Below are positions 1-8,686 of a stretch of 64,000 nt of DNA, one piece after another. The stretch's first letter is position 1. The number at the start of each line of letters is the position of its first letter. A program made the translations under genes and the position numbers. The DNA comes from Pseudomonas sp. FEN (GTDB lineage Bacteria > Pseudomonadota > Gammaproteobacteria > Pseudomonadales > Pseudomonadaceae). The DNA lies in the NCBI RefSeq assembly GCF_904067045.1, contig NZ_CAJFDC010000024.1, positions 148,634 through 212,633 on the forward strand, read 5' to 3'. A model generated the notes under the pieces. It was not told the DNA's origin, searched no databases, and was given only the letters and a program-made list of their open reading frames with translations.

Positions 1-63
1 ATTCTGGTTGAGCTGGACAAGATGATGAGCGAAGAAGAATGGTCCGAGCTGGAGAGCATCTGA
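1..63 (+). CDS. cheW: C-terminal end of CheW-type chemotaxis coupling protein (partial)
   Basis: Only the last 20 codons lie in the window, ending in TGA at 61-63. The visible tail reads ILVELDKMMSEEEWSELESI, acidic and helical, as at the end of pseudomonad CheW. The call rests mainly on context: the next gene encodes a DUF2802 protein, which follows cheW at the end of the flagellar/chemotaxis cluster in Pseudomonas. CheW links chemoreceptors to the CheA kinase. The tail alone does not prove the family. Confidence 0.6.
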   Translation: MLVELDKMMSEEEWSELESI

Positions 64-456
64 TTGATTCTTGAGGTCGCCGTTATTCTCCTGGCTTTGT
101 TGTGGGCCGGGACCGTGGGCATGTTCGTGGTCTATGCCCGCGGCCAGCGGTTGATTGCCGCGCAACAGGCCGAGGGCGATGCGCTGCGTGACCAGCGCAT
201 CAAGGAGCTGGCACGGCGCGTGGACAATTTCCAGAACGGTACTGTTCGCATGGGCGAGGACCTGCACGAACTGCGGGCTGTCGTGGCGCCGTTGCCGGAA
301 AAGCTGGCCCAACTGGAGCAGCGCGATCCCTCGAGCCTGTCCTTCGCCCAGGCCGCCAAACTGGTGGGCATGGGGGCGAGCGTCGATGAGTTGACGCAGT
401 CCTGCGGCCTGACTCAGGCCGAGGCGGAGCTGATGAGCAAGCTGCATCGGGGATGA
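64..456 (+). CDS. DUF2802 domain-containing membrane protein
   Basis: A 130-residue protein that starts with TTG directly after the stop codon of the preceding cheW-like gene, so the two are translationally coupled. Residues 1-23 form one transmembrane segment (EVAVILLALLWAGTVGMFVV). It is followed by a charged coiled-coil region (about 30-85) and a C-terminal helical DUF2802 region (SFAQAAKLVGMGASVDEL onwards). The next in-frame ATG (position 121) would delete most of the membrane anchor, so TTG is preferred. The molecular function is unknown; its place at the end of the chemotaxis/flagellar operon suggests a role there. Confidence 0.8.
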   Translation: MILEVAVILLALLWAGTVGMFVVYARGQRLIAAQQAEGDALRDQRIKELARRVDNFQNGTVRMGEDLHELRAVVAPLPEKLAQLEQRDPSSLSFAQAAKLVGMGASVDELTQSCGLTQAEAELMSKLHRG

Positions 457-526
457 GATGTCCGCCGCTTGCCTGGTGACCCTGGCGTCTTCGGCTGGGC
501 GCCACCGGGCTGGTCAGGCAAGGGGC

Positions 527-1318
527 TCAGTGACGAGTCGCGATCCAGATCAGCAACCCGGCCTGGAACATCGCGAAGGCCACCAGGCAAGTGATGGTGA
601 AGCGCAGGCCGGTGTCTTCGCGCTTGAACTTGCTGACGCGTTCTTCCTGCTGGCGCAGCTTCACTTCCTGCTCCAGAAGGTTCTGCTCGGCCGTCTGCAG
701 CATCTGCGCCGCTTCCAGTATTTCGACGAATTGCAGCTTTTCGGTGTTCCATTGGCTGCGCAACTCCCCAACCTGGACATCCTTGTAGCTGCCCTTGAGG
801 TGCAGGGGATCGGCATACGCCACTTCGAAGCCCTGGACCTTGAGGAAGTGATCGCGACGCAGGCGGGTGTCTTCGTTCAAGGCGTCCTTGTTTGGCAGGG
901 CGGCGCCGTCGACGCGGTAATGTGATCCCTTCTTCTGCGCCCAGAGCGCCGCCTGGGCGGCCAGGAAACGCCCAATACCGCGGTTCGCCGGCTCGATCTG
1001 CAAGCCGTTTTCGGGTTCGAAATGCACGCGCTTGGTGCTGTGGTCGACCCACACGTCCAGATGGTTCTGTTCCTTGCGTACCCGTTGTCCGGGCAGTTGG
1101 ATCTCCAGGCGCAACAGGCTGCGTTCCTTGCTATGGCGCTCGGCGTAGCCGAACTGGACAAAGCGCAAGGGGCGGGCACCGGTGGCGCGGTCGGTGGTCA
1201 GCGGTGCCAGGCGCAGCAGCTTGAAGTGTTCGGCCTGCACGTCCGCCCACGGCAGATCTACCGGTGCGACTTCGGCGGCTTCGGCGGTGTTTTCGGGTGA
1301 GGCTTGGGGTTCAGTCAT
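527..1318 (-). CDS. Conserved hypothetical protein with coiled coil and C-terminal membrane anchor
   Basis: 263 residues. The first 180 or so are soluble and charged. Residues about 195-235 are glutamine- and glutamate-rich (LLEQEVKLRQQEERVSKFK) and look like a coiled coil. The last 25 form one membrane span (ITCLVAFAMFQAGLLIWIA) with a very short tail, as in tail-anchored proteins. There is no signal peptide and no catalytic motif that I recognise. The start has an AGGAT-like ribosome site. It reads convergently with the DUF2802 gene and stands alone. I recognise it only as a pseudomonad hypothetical protein and assign no function. Confidence 0.75.
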   Translation of the reverse strand: MTEPQASPENTAEAAEVAPVDLPWADVQAEHFKLLRLAPLTTDRATGARPLRFVQFGYAERHSKERSLLRLEIQLPGQRVRKEQNHLDVWVDHSTKRVHFEPENGLQIEPANRGIGRFLAAQAALWAQKKGSHYRVDGAALPNKDALNEDTRLRRDHFLKVQGFEVAYADPLHLKGSYKDVQVGELRSQWNTEKLQFVEILEAAQMLQTAEQNLLEQEVKLRQQEERVSKFKREDTGLRFTITCLVAFAMFQAGLLIWIATRH

Positions 1319-1477
1319 TCGGCAAGATCCTGTCCGTATCCAGCTTGCTGGTCACAATATCGCTACCGGCAATGGCTTATCGGCCGTTTTCGACAAGACT
1401 GGAGCACAAAATACCCTCGTGCCCGACGTGCGTCTTCTGGTGGCCTTGAGGGCCTCTTCGCGGCCTCGAATCGGGCG

Positions 1478-2431
1478 TCAGTGGTGCGCTAATCCGTCAA
1501 TAAAGGCCAGCACCCGGCTGCCCAGCTCCGCGGCCAGGGGCAGTTGCGGGTCCTGATAGGACGCCAGCTGGCTCTTGACGTCGTTGGGCACGATGCGCAG
1601 CACATGGTTCATGCCGCCAATCAGCACTAGCTGCGCATCCGGCTTGGCGGCCTTCAGGGCCTGTGCATCGCTGACGCCGACCTGGATATCGTTGCGGCCC
1701 TGGACGATCAACGCGGGTATCCGCAGCCGGGCGAAGGCCGCCGCCGGGTCCTGGCGAAACAGGCTGATCAGGTAGGGCTGGACGCTGGAACGGAAAATCG
1801 GCTTCAGTGGCGCGGGGATGTCGTTGTCCGGGTGTCCGGCCTTGAGACTGTCGATCAGTTCATTGGCCCGCAACATCAAGGCCGGTGGCAGGTTATTGGC
1901 CAGTTGCTGACGTATCACGAGGTCTATGGCGCGACCGCTGCCGGCGATACTGATGAGCGCGGCGGCATCCAGCTTGGGCGCCGCCAGGGTGGCGATCAGC
2001 GCGCCTTCGCTATGGCCGAGCAGGATCAGTGGCCCGAAACGCGGGTCGGCCTTGAGTTTCTCGCCCCAGGCCACGACATCCGCGACGTAACCCTCGACAC
2101 TCAGCGTGCGCTCGTCGGGGTCGGCGGCCAGGCTGGCGGCGACACCCCGCTTGTCGAAGCGGACACTGGCGATATTATGGTTGGCCAGTACCCAGGCCAG
2201 GCGCTTGAGGCTGTCCGTGCGCCCGCCGTCGGGATTGTTGCCGTCGCGATCGGTGGGGCCGGAGCCGGAGACGAGGAGTACCACCGGCACCGGCGTGTCC
2301 GATCGGGGCAATAGCAACGAGCCGAACAGCTCGCCACTGCCGGTGTCCAGGGTGATCGGTTGTTGTAGCACGGAGGCTTGGGCAATGCCGGTAAACAGGG
2401 TCAGGGCCAGCAGAATCAATCGCAGCATCAT
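1478..2431 (-). CDS. Secreted alpha/beta hydrolase
   Basis: About 317 residues. An N-terminal signal peptide (MMLRLILLALTLFTGIAQA) predicts export to the periplasm. The alpha/beta-hydrolase core shows the oxyanion-region motif LLVSGSGPTDRDGNNPD, the nucleophile elbow GHSEG, a late acidic residue in QGRNDIQV and a catalytic histidine in GGMNHVLR, so the Ser-Asp-His triad is complete. The substrate cannot be read from sequence; an esterase or peptidase-like activity is likely. An in-frame GTG lies one codon upstream (2434) and a second ATG one codon downstream, so the exact start is uncertain. It is divergent from aroC, with about 125 bases between them. Confidence 0.85.
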   Translation of the reverse strand: MMLRLILLALTLFTGIAQASVLQQPITLDTGSGELFGSLLLPRSDTPVPVVLLVSGSGPTDRDGNNPDGGRTDSLKRLAWVLANHNIASVRFDKRGVAASLAADPDERTLSVEGYVADVVAWGEKLKADPRFGPLILLGHSEGALIATLAAPKLDAAALISIAGSGRAIDLVIRQQLANNLPPALMLRANELIDSLKAGHPDNDIPAPLKPIFRSSVQPYLISLFRQDPAAAFARLRIPALIVQGRNDIQVGVSDAQALKAAKPDAQLVLIGGMNHVLRIVPNDVKSQLASYQDPQLPLAAELGSRVLAFIDGLAHH

Positions 2432-2558
2432 CACGCCATTATTTACAAGGTGTCGGTTCGACTCGAAACCGCCGATAAGGTTCGAGGATGAACTAAGGGG
2501 ATAGCCTGAGTATACTGTTGCGCCTGGTTATCTAGATTCGAATCGCGGAGCGCCCTGC

Positions 2559-3650
2559 ATGTCCGGCAATACCTACGGCAAGCTGTTCACTGTCACCACC
2601 GCTGGCGAGAGCCATGGCCCGGCGTTGGTCGCTATTGTCGACGGCTGCCCTCCGGGTCTGGCGCTGTCCCTGGAGGATTTGCAGCGCGATCTCGATCGAC
2701 GCAAGCCTGGCACCAGTCGCCACACCACCCAGCGCCAGGAAGCCGACGAAGTGGAGATCCTTTCGGGGGTTTTCGAAGGGCGCACCACCGGCTGCGCCAT
2801 CGGCCTGCTGATTCGCAACACCGACCAGAAGTCCAAGGACTACTCGGCGATCAAGGACCTGTTCCGCCCGGCTCACGCCGACTACACCTATCACCACAAG
2901 TACGGCGAGCGCGATTATCGTGGTGGCGGTCGCAGTTCCGCGCGGGAAACCGCCATGCGCGTGGCGGCCGGTGCCATCGCGAAGAAATTCCTGGCCAGCC
3001 AGGGTATTGTCATCCGCGGCTACATGAGCCAGTTGGGCCCCATCGACATCCCGTTCAAGACCTGGGACTCGGTGGAGCGGAACGCGTTCTTCTGCCCTGA
3101 TCCGGACAAGGTTGCCGAGCTGGAAGCCTATATGGACCAGTTGCGGCGTGACCAGGACTCGGTCGGCGCGAAGATCACCGTGGTGGCCGAGGGCGTGATG
3201 CCGGGCCTGGGCGAGCCGATCTTCGACCGCCTGGATGCCGAGCTGGCCCATGCGCTGATGAGCATCAACGCGGTCAAGGGCGTCGAGATCGGCGCCGGCT
3301 TTGCCTGCGTGGCCCAGCGTGGCACCGAACACCGCGACGAACTGAGCCCCGAAGGTTTCCTCAGCAACAACGCCGGCGGCATCCTCGGCGGGATTTCCTC
3401 CGGCCAGCCGATTGTCGCGCACCTGGCGCTCAAGCCCACCTCGAGCATCACCACGCCGGGACGCTCCATCGACGTTCACGGCAACCCGGTGGACGTGATC
3501 ACCAAGGGTCGCCACGATCCTTGCGTGGGCATCCGCGCCACCCCGATCGCCGAAGCGATGATGGCGATCGTGCTGATGGACCACCTGCTGCGTCACCGCG
3601 GGCAGAACGCGGACGTGCGGGTCACCACGCCGGTACTGGGCCAACTGTAA
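2559..3650 (+). CDS. aroC: Chorismate synthase
   Basis: 363 residues, the usual bacterial length. Makes chorismate from 5-enolpyruvylshikimate 3-phosphate using reduced FMN, the last step of the shikimate pathway. The three family signatures are visible: AGESHGPAL (about 15-23), the FRPAHADYTY stretch (102-111) and RGGGRSSARE (121-130). The stop codon shares its last base with the ATG of the downstream MFS transporter, so the two are coupled. Its substrate is normally made by AroA; the AroA domain expected at the tyrA locus in this window is absent (see tyrA). Confidence 0.98.
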   Translation: MSGNTYGKLFTVTTAGESHGPALVAIVDGCPPGLALSLEDLQRDLDRRKPGTSRHTTQRQEADEVEILSGVFEGRTTGCAIGLLIRNTDQKSKDYSAIKDLFRPAHADYTYHHKYGERDYRGGGRSSARETAMRVAAGAIAKKFLASQGIVIRGYMSQLGPIDIPFKTWDSVERNAFFCPDPDKVAELEAYMDQLRRDQDSVGAKITVVAEGVMPGLGEPIFDRLDAELAHALMSINAVKGVEIGAGFACVAQRGTEHRDELSPEGFLSNNAGGILGGISSGQPIVAHLALKPTSSITTPGRSIDVHGNPVDVITKGRHDPCVGIRATPIAEAMMAIVLMDHLLRHRGQNADVRVTTPVLGQL

Positions 3651-4810
3651 TGCCGGGAGCAGCGCTCCCCTACTGGCGGTTGTCCAGTTTCTACCTGTTC
3701 TACTTTGCGTTGCTGGGAGCGACGGCGCCGTTCCTGGCGCTGTACTTCAACCATCTGGGGTTTGCTCCGGCGCGCATTGGCGAACTGGTGGCGATTCCCA
3801 TGCTGATGCGTTGCGTGGCACCGAACATCTGGGGCTGGCTGGGCGACTACAGTGGCCGGCGCCTGGCGATCGTGCGCTTCGGCGCGGTCTGCACCCTGTT
3901 GGCGTTTTCGCTGATCTTCTTCGACAAAAGCTATGGCTGGCTGGCGCTGGTCATGGCCCTGCATGCGTTTTTCTGGCACGCGGTGCTACCACAGTTCGAA
4001 GTCATCACCCTGGCGCATCTGCAGGTCCAGGGGCAGACGGCGCGCTACAGCCAGATCCGCCTGTGGGGCTCGATCGGTTTCATTCTCACGGTCGTGGCGC
4101 TCGGGCGCTTGTTCGAGTGGTTGAGCCTGGATATCTACCCGGTGGCTATTGTGGTGATCATGACGGGTATCGTCCTGAGCAGCGCCTGGGTGCCGAATGC
4201 CCAGCCGCCGAACCTTGGCCACCGCGCCTCCAGCGAAGGTTTTCTACGGCAGTTGCGCAGTCCCGGGGTGCTGGCGTTCTATGCCTGTGTCGCGCTGATG
4301 CAGATGAGCCACGGTCCGTACTACACCTTCCTGACCTTGCATCTGGAAAGCCTCGGCTACACTCGCGGGCTGATCGGCCTGCTCTGGGCGCTGGGGGTGG
4401 TGGCCGAAGTGTTGATGTTCCTGGCCATGAGCCGGATCCTCGGGCGCTTTTCGGTCCGCAGGGTATTGCTCGCCAGTTTCCTGTTGGCCGCCGTGCGCTG
4501 GCTCTTGCTGGGGGCCTTGGCCGATCAACTGCTGGTACTGCTGTTCGCCCAAGTGCTGCACGCGGCGACTTTCGCCAGCTTTCACGCCTCGGCCATCCAT
4601 TTCGTGCAACGTAGCTTCGGTGCGCGCCAGCAAGGCCAGGGGCAGGCATTATACGCCGCACTGGCCGGTACCGGCGGGGCCTTGGGCGCGTTGTACGCCG
4701 GTTATAGCTGGAACAGCCTGGGGCCGACCTGGACCTTCGGTATCGCCAGTCTCGCGGCCCTGGCCGCGGCCATTATCATTGCCACACGCATGCAAGAGGA
4801 GCGGCCATGA
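3650..4810 (+). CDS. MFS transporter (HcaT / nucleoside-symporter-like)
   Basis: 386 residues with about 12 hydrophobic segments. The ATG overlaps the aroC stop by one base; a longer reading frame extends back into aroC but starts inside that gene and is unlikely. The N-terminal half carries the MFS loop GWLGDYSGRRLAIVRFG between helices 2 and 3. The fold resembles the 3-phenylpropionate/nucleoside-H+ symporter branch. The substrate is not evident. Its conserved position between aroC and the methionine-salvage genes makes a link to either pathway possible but unproven. It overlaps mtnB by four bases (ATGA). Confidence 0.85.
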   Translation: MPGAALPYWRLSSFYLFYFALLGATAPFLALYFNHLGFAPARIGELVAIPMLMRCVAPNIWGWLGDYSGRRLAIVRFGAVCTLLAFSLIFFDKSYGWLALVMALHAFFWHAVLPQFEVITLAHLQVQGQTARYSQIRLWGSIGFILTVVALGRLFEWLSLDIYPVAIVVIMTGIVLSSAWVPNAQPPNLGHRASSEGFLRQLRSPGVLAFYACVALMQMSHGPYYTFLTLHLESLGYTRGLIGLLWALGVVAEVLMFLAMSRILGRFSVRRVLLASFLLAAVRWLLLGALADQLLVLLFAQVLHAATFASFHASAIHFVQRSFGARQQGQGQALYAALAGTGGALGALYAGYSWNSLGPTWTFGIASLAALAAAIIIATRMQEERP

Positions 4811-5427
4811 GCCTGACCCGTGAACAACTGAGCCTGGAAATCATCGAGGCCGGGCGCTTTCTGTATGGTCGCGGCTGGTCGCCGGCTACCAGCAGCAACT
4901 ATTCGACCCGCTTGTCGTCCAGCCAGGCACTGCTGACAGTGTCCGGCAAGCACAAGGGGCAACTGGGCCCGGATGATGTCCTGGCCACCGACCTTATGGG
5001 CAACAGCCTGGAGCCAGGCAAGAAACCCTCGGCGGAAACCTTGTTGCACACCCAGCTCTATGCCTGGCGAGCCGAGATCGGCGCGGTGTTGCATACCCAT
5101 TCGGTGAATGCCACGGTGTTGTCGCGCACGACGCTTGGCGAGTTCATCGAGTTCGAGGACTATGAACTGCAAAAGGCCTTCTCCGGGGTGTCGACCCATG
5201 AGTCGACGGTGCGGGTGCCGATCTTCGATAACGATCAGGATATTGCGCGCCTGGCGGCCAAGGTGCAGCCTTGGCTCGAGGCGCATCCCGATTGTGTCGG
5301 TTACCTGATCCGTGGGCACGGTCTCTACACCTGGGGCGCGCGCATGAGCGACGCACTGCGCCAGATCGAAGCGTTCGAGTTCCTCTTCGAATGCGAGTTG
5401 AAAACCCGTTCGTTGCGGCCTTCCTGA
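4807..5427 (+). CDS. mtnB: Methylthioribulose-1-phosphate dehydratase
   Basis: 206 residues, class II aldolase/adducin fold. Dehydrates 5-methylthioribulose 1-phosphate to the diketone in methionine salvage. Zinc ligands are visible as H96 and H98 (VLHTHSV) and H171 (RGHGLYTWG), and the likely catalytic acid as E77 (SAETLLH). The start overlaps the stop of the MFS gene in ATGA. mtnD and mtnC follow on the same strand. MtnA, which makes its substrate, is encoded 34 kb away in this window. Confidence 0.96.
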   Translation: MSLTREQLSLEIIEAGRFLYGRGWSPATSSNYSTRLSSSQALLTVSGKHKGQLGPDDVLATDLMGNSLEPGKKPSAETLLHTQLYAWRAEIGAVLHTHSVNATVLSRTTLGEFIEFEDYELQKAFSGVSTHESTVRVPIFDNDQDIARLAAKVQPWLEAHPDCVGYLIRGHGLYTWGARMSDALRQIEAFEFLFECELKTRSLRPS

Positions 5428-5530
5428 GCCGCGGTGTTTGCACGAGCCTGTTGATTGTCTGATTATCCGGTGCGTCGGGCCGGTTCCCGAAAACCTGCCC
5501 GCGCCGACCCAAGTCGAGGAATAGAGCCCC

Positions 5531-6076
5531 ATGAGCAGCTTGTCCGTCTATCACGTTTCAACCCCGGACCTCCCGAACAAAGTCCTCACCCACGTTGACG
5601 ACATTACCTCGACCCTGGCCGAGCAAGGGGTGCGCTTCGATCGCTGGCATGCGGCCGTGCCGATTCAGCCCGGCGCCAGCCAGGAGGAAGTGATTGCCGC
5701 TTACCAGGTGCAGATCGACCGCTTGATGACTGAGCGCGGCTATATCACCGTCGATGTCGTCAGCTTGAACAGCGATCACCCACAGAAGGCCGAGTTGCGC
5801 GCCAAGTTCCTCGACGAACACCGGCATGCCGAAGACGAAGTCCGTTTCTTCGTTGCCGGGCGTGGCTTGTTCACCTTGCACATCGGCGAGTATGTCTATG
5901 CCGTGCTCTGTGAAAAGAACGACCTGATTTCGGTCCCGGCCGGTACGCCGCACTGGTTCGATATGGGAGAACAGCCGTATTTCGTTGCCATCCGACTGTT
6001 CAACAACCCCGAAGGCTGGGTCGCCCAGTTCACTGGCGCAGACATCGCCAACCGTTTCCCGCGTCTCGAAGATTGA
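5531..6076 (+). CDS. mtnD: Acireductone dioxygenase (cupin)
   Basis: 181 residues. Oxidises the acireductone intermediate to 2-keto-4-methylthiobutyrate and formate with Fe(II), or off-pathway with Ni(II). All four metal ligands of the ARD cupin are present: H97, H99 and E103 in DEHRHAEDEVRFF, and H141 in GTPHWFDMG. A GAGGAA ribosome site precedes the ATG. It lies about 100 bases after mtnB and 30 bases before mtnC, consistent with one operon. Confidence 0.96.
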   Translation: MSSLSVYHVSTPDLPNKVLTHVDDITSTLAEQGVRFDRWHAAVPIQPGASQEEVIAAYQVQIDRLMTERGYITVDVVSLNSDHPQKAELRAKFLDEHRHAEDEVRFFVAGRGLFTLHIGEYVYAVLCEKNDLISVPAGTPHWFDMGEQPYFVAIRLFNNPEGWVAQFTGADIANRFPRLED

Positions 6077-6105
6077 ACCCGCGCGCTTACCCAGAAGGAC
6101 CCGAC

Positions 6106-6789
6106 ATGCCGATCAAAGCCATCCTCACGGATATCGAAGGCACTACCAGTGCAGTGAGCTTCGTCTTCGACGTGCTGTTTCCCTACGCCACCCGGCATCT
6201 GCCGGATTTTGTCCGGCAGCACGCCGAGCGCCCGGACGTGGCGGTACAACTGGGGGCGGTGCGGCTCGACAGCGGCGAGCCGGCGGCGGATGTCGAACGG
6301 GTGATCGAAATTCTTCTCGGCTGGATCGCCGAGGATCGCAAGGCCACACCGCTCAAGGCCTTGCAAGGCATGGTCTGGCAACAGGGTTATGAAGCCGGCC
6401 AGCTCAAGGGGCATGTCTACCCGGATGCGGTCCAGGCGTTACAGCAGTGGCACGCGCGGGGCTATGCACTCTATGTCTATTCCTCGGGCTCGATCCAGGC
6501 GCAGAAGCTGATCTTCGGCTGTTCCGAGGCCGGCGACCTGTCGGCCTTGTTCAGCGGTTATTTTGACACCACCTCCGGCCCCAAGCGTGAAGCCCAGTCC
6601 TATCGGCACATCAGCGAAGCCATTGGCTGCCCGGTGAAGCAGATCCTGTTCCTCTCGGATATCGTCGAAGAACTCGATGCCGCGCGACAGGCTGGCATGC
6701 TGACCTGTGGTCTGGCGCGCGACGGTGGGGAGTTGCCTGGTCATCCGAATGTGAGCAACTTTGCCGAGATTGATCCGACAACACTCTAG
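6106..6789 (+). CDS. mtnC: Acireductone synthase (enolase-phosphatase E1)
   Basis: 227 residues, HAD superfamily. Enolises and dephosphorylates 2,3-diketo-5-methylthiopentyl 1-phosphate to acireductone. The HAD motif I is ILTDIEGTTSA with D9 and E11, the form typical of E1 rather than the usual DxD. Motif II is YSSGS, followed by a conserved K (GPKREA) and the acidic LFLSDIVEELDA. A TTG codon 33 bases upstream opens the frame further, but the ATG at 6106 has an AGAAGGA ribosome site at the right distance. Last gene of the mtnBDC group. Confidence 0.95.
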   Translation: MPIKAILTDIEGTTSAVSFVFDVLFPYATRHLPDFVRQHAERPDVAVQLGAVRLDSGEPAADVERVIEILLGWIAEDRKATPLKALQGMVWQQGYEAGQLKGHVYPDAVQALQQWHARGYALYVYSSGSIQAQKLIFGCSEAGDLSALFSGYFDTTSGPKREAQSYRHISEAIGCPVKQILFLSDIVEELDAARQAGMLTCGLARDGGELPGHPNVSNFAEIDPTTL

Positions 6790-7021
6790 ACAAGGTCTTA
6801 AACGGTGGTTGAGCGGCCGGCTTGATTAAAACTTGAGTCGGTCTTGTATACTTTAAGTTGTAGGAAATTGCCTGTTGAAATGTCGGGCATCCCTGTTTGT
6901 GTTTGTAGTTGCTTGTTAAATCCCCTTTCTGTGTAACTCTCTGTTTTTTGATGGGTACTTGTCTGCGGCCAATAAGACTTGGCGAAAGTTGGACGATCTA
7001 TTGAAACCGGAGGAAGAAACA

Positions 7022-7396
7022 ATGATGAGCGTTCCCGAAAGGCTGGGTGCCGATGCCGTGCACAGGGCGTCGTGCAGGGTCGTTGATATTGCCGATTCGC
7101 GAGTGCGGCATAAACAGGACTTTATTCAGCCAGCCAAGGAGTCGTCCCACGTCGTCGTCCTGCCAGCGTTGAGCAAGCCGCGCAGGTGCAGGCTTTCCAA
7201 GAGCAAGATATTGAGTGAGAAAGAGCTGGAAGTGTTGCGCTGGGCGCGGGCGGGCAAAACCGTCTGGGAAATCAGCGTTATTCGCAATGTTTCCGAAGCG
7301 ACGGTCAAGTTCCATCTGCGCAATATCTATCACAAGCTGGGTGTGAGTAACCGTGCCCATGCCGTGGGCGAGGCGGTGAATCGTGGGTTGGTCTGA
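7022..7396 (+). CDS. Short LuxR-type HTH regulator without a sensing domain
   Basis: 124 residues from the ATG at 7022, which has a strong GGAGGAAG ribosome site; an upstream TTG at 6959 is less likely. The C-terminal 65 residues are a full LuxR/GerE helix-turn-helix of the quorum-sensing type: LSEKELEVLRWARAGKTVWE, then ISEATVKFH-like helices (NVSEATVKFHLRNIYHKLG) and RAHAVGEAV. The N-terminal 55 residues are too short for an acyl-homoserine-lactone-binding domain and have no receiver domain. It therefore probably binds DNA without classic autoinducer sensing, or acts with a partner. Monocistronic, in an AT-richer pocket after mtnC. Targets unknown. Confidence 0.85.
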   Translation: MMSVPERLGADAVHRASCRVVDIADSRVRHKQDFIQPAKESSHVVVLPALSKPRRCRLSKSKILSEKELEVLRWARAGKTVWEISVIRNVSEATVKFHLRNIYHKLGVSNRAHAVGEAVNRGLV

Positions 7397-7424
7397 CAGG
7401 GCCGCGGCCACTTGCAGGCTGCAA

Positions 7425-7460
7425 GCCGAAGCGGCGGTAGAGAGTCCGCCATACTTCGGC
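7425..7460. terminator. Inverted repeat between convergent genes, probable terminator
   Basis: An outer stem GCCGAAG/CTTCGGC encloses an inner GGCGG/CCGCC stem. It lies between the stop of the LuxR-type gene (7396, plus strand) and the stop of the DUF3509 gene (7475, minus strand), where a shared terminator is expected. There is no long T tract on either side. Confidence 0.45.
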
Positions 7461-7474
7461 TCGTAGCCGGCTGG

Positions 7475-7747
7475 TTATTGATAGGTCGGCAGCGCAAAGC
7501 GGTTCTGGCTTTGCAGCAGGGCAATGGAGGGCAGTTCACCGGGCTCGCTGGCGAGGTCGCGGCGAATAGCGCTGATCACCCAGGTGAGTTGTTCGGCAGT
7601 GTGTAATTGCGCGTAGGAAACCGAGCGCCGGACTTGCTTGCCGTTGCTGTCCTGCAGGGTTAACAGAATGCCACCGTCCGGACGCGGTTGGGTCGTGACC
7701 TTGTGGTTGGAAAATACCGAAGCGAACTTTTCCTGAATCAGGCTCAT
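7475..7747 (-). CDS. DUF3509 domain-containing small protein
   Basis: 90 residues from the ATG at 7747, which has an AAGGAG site ten bases upstream. The frame stays open for about 50 more codons upstream, but that part is lysine/asparagine/cysteine-rich and unlike the family. The core VTTQPRPDGGILLTLQD and QLTWVISAIRRDLA match the small DUF3509 family found in pseudomonads. Soluble, probably cytosolic. Function unknown. Confidence 0.8.
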   Translation of the reverse strand: MSLIQEKFASVFSNHKVTTQPRPDGGILLTLQDSNGKQVRRSVSYAQLHTAEQLTWVISAIRRDLASEPGELPSIALLQSQNRFALPTYQ

Positions 7748-8075
7748 CTCTATTGACTCCTTTTCGCTCATGAAGGGCATGGCGTTATGAGTGCAGTGAT
7801 TGTGCCAGCATGGTTTTTTTAAAAAGTCGTTATAAAGCATGGAGTTATATTTTTTCTGATTCTTCGGAGTCGTGCATTTTGCAAGATTGGCCATCGTGCA
7901 TCCTGCATTTTACCGATGTTCGGCCATTCGGCGAGGCCAAGGCGCCGGGCTGCCCAACCCCTTCTATTGATTGTTTCTATGGCCGCGCTTGAAAAATAAG
8001 GCATGACAGCACGCGGGGGGCTCGGGAAACTGAAGGCCTTCGCAGCCATGTCCGAGCAACGCCAAGGAGATCTCT
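7748..8075. other. Intergenic region between divergent DUF3509 and ankyrin genes
   Basis: About 330 bases separating two divergent starts. The half next to DUF3509 is AT-rich (T runs around 7811-7860) and probably holds its promoter. The other half is GC-rich and ends with the AAGGAG ribosome site of the ankyrin gene. I see no RNA gene, repeat or clear operator. Confidence 0.4.
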
Positions 8076-8594
8076 ATGTCCGACCAGCCCTTACAAATGA
8101 CCGAAGAGCAAGCCGCCGAGTTCGCCGAGCAGGTGTTCGATGTGGCGCGCAAGGGTGATGCGGCGCTGCTGGCGGCCCTGTTGAGCAAAGGCTTGCCAGC
8201 GAACCTGCGCAACCACAAGGGCGACACCTTGCTGATGTTGGCCAGCTATCATGGGCACGCCGATGCGGTGCGCGTGCTGCTCGAGTACCAGGCCGACCCG
8301 CAGATACGCAATGATAATGGTCAGAGCCCGGTTGCCGGGGCGGCGTTCAAGGGCGACCTGGAGATGGTCAGGCTGCTGATCGAGGGCGGGGCCGAGGTCG
8401 AAGGGGCGTCGAAGGACGGCCGCACGGCGCTGATGATGGCGGCGATGTTCAATCGCACGGCGATTGTCGATTACCTGCTCGGCCAGGGGGCTGATCCCCG
8501 GGCCCAGGACGCCAATGGCGTCACCGCGCTGGCAGCCGCGCAGACCATGGGCGCGCAGGACACGGCAGCGCAGTTGCAGAAGATCCTGGGCTGA
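8076..8594 (+). CDS. Ankyrin-repeat protein
   Basis: 172 residues. After a helical N-terminus (1-45) come about four ankyrin repeats of 33 residues, each with the TLLMLAS/TALMMAA-type helix and the DPQIRN/DPRAQD-type beta turn (from about residue 48 to the end). There is no signal peptide, so it is probably cytosolic. Ankyrin repeats mediate protein contacts; the partner is not identifiable. AAGGAG ribosome site eight bases before the ATG. Confidence 0.9.
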   Translation: MSDQPLQMTEEQAAEFAEQVFDVARKGDAALLAALLSKGLPANLRNHKGDTLLMLASYHGHADAVRVLLEYQADPQIRNDNGQSPVAGAAFKGDLEMVRLLIEGGAEVEGASKDGRTALMMAAMFNRTAIVDYLLGQGADPRAQDANGVTALAAAQTMGAQDTAAQLQKILG

Positions 8595-8686
8595 TGTTAT
8601 TGAGGCTGACCCGGACCATAAGCCAGCCCCAGCCAGAATTGGTGTATTCTTCGCGGCCGTCATTTTCCCTGTTGCAGGACCTGCCC

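Noticed and set aside
3521..3649. Extended start of the MFS transporter inside aroC
   Set aside because: The extension is not hydrophobic and overlaps aroC by 130 bases; the ATG at 3650 is coupled to the aroC stop.
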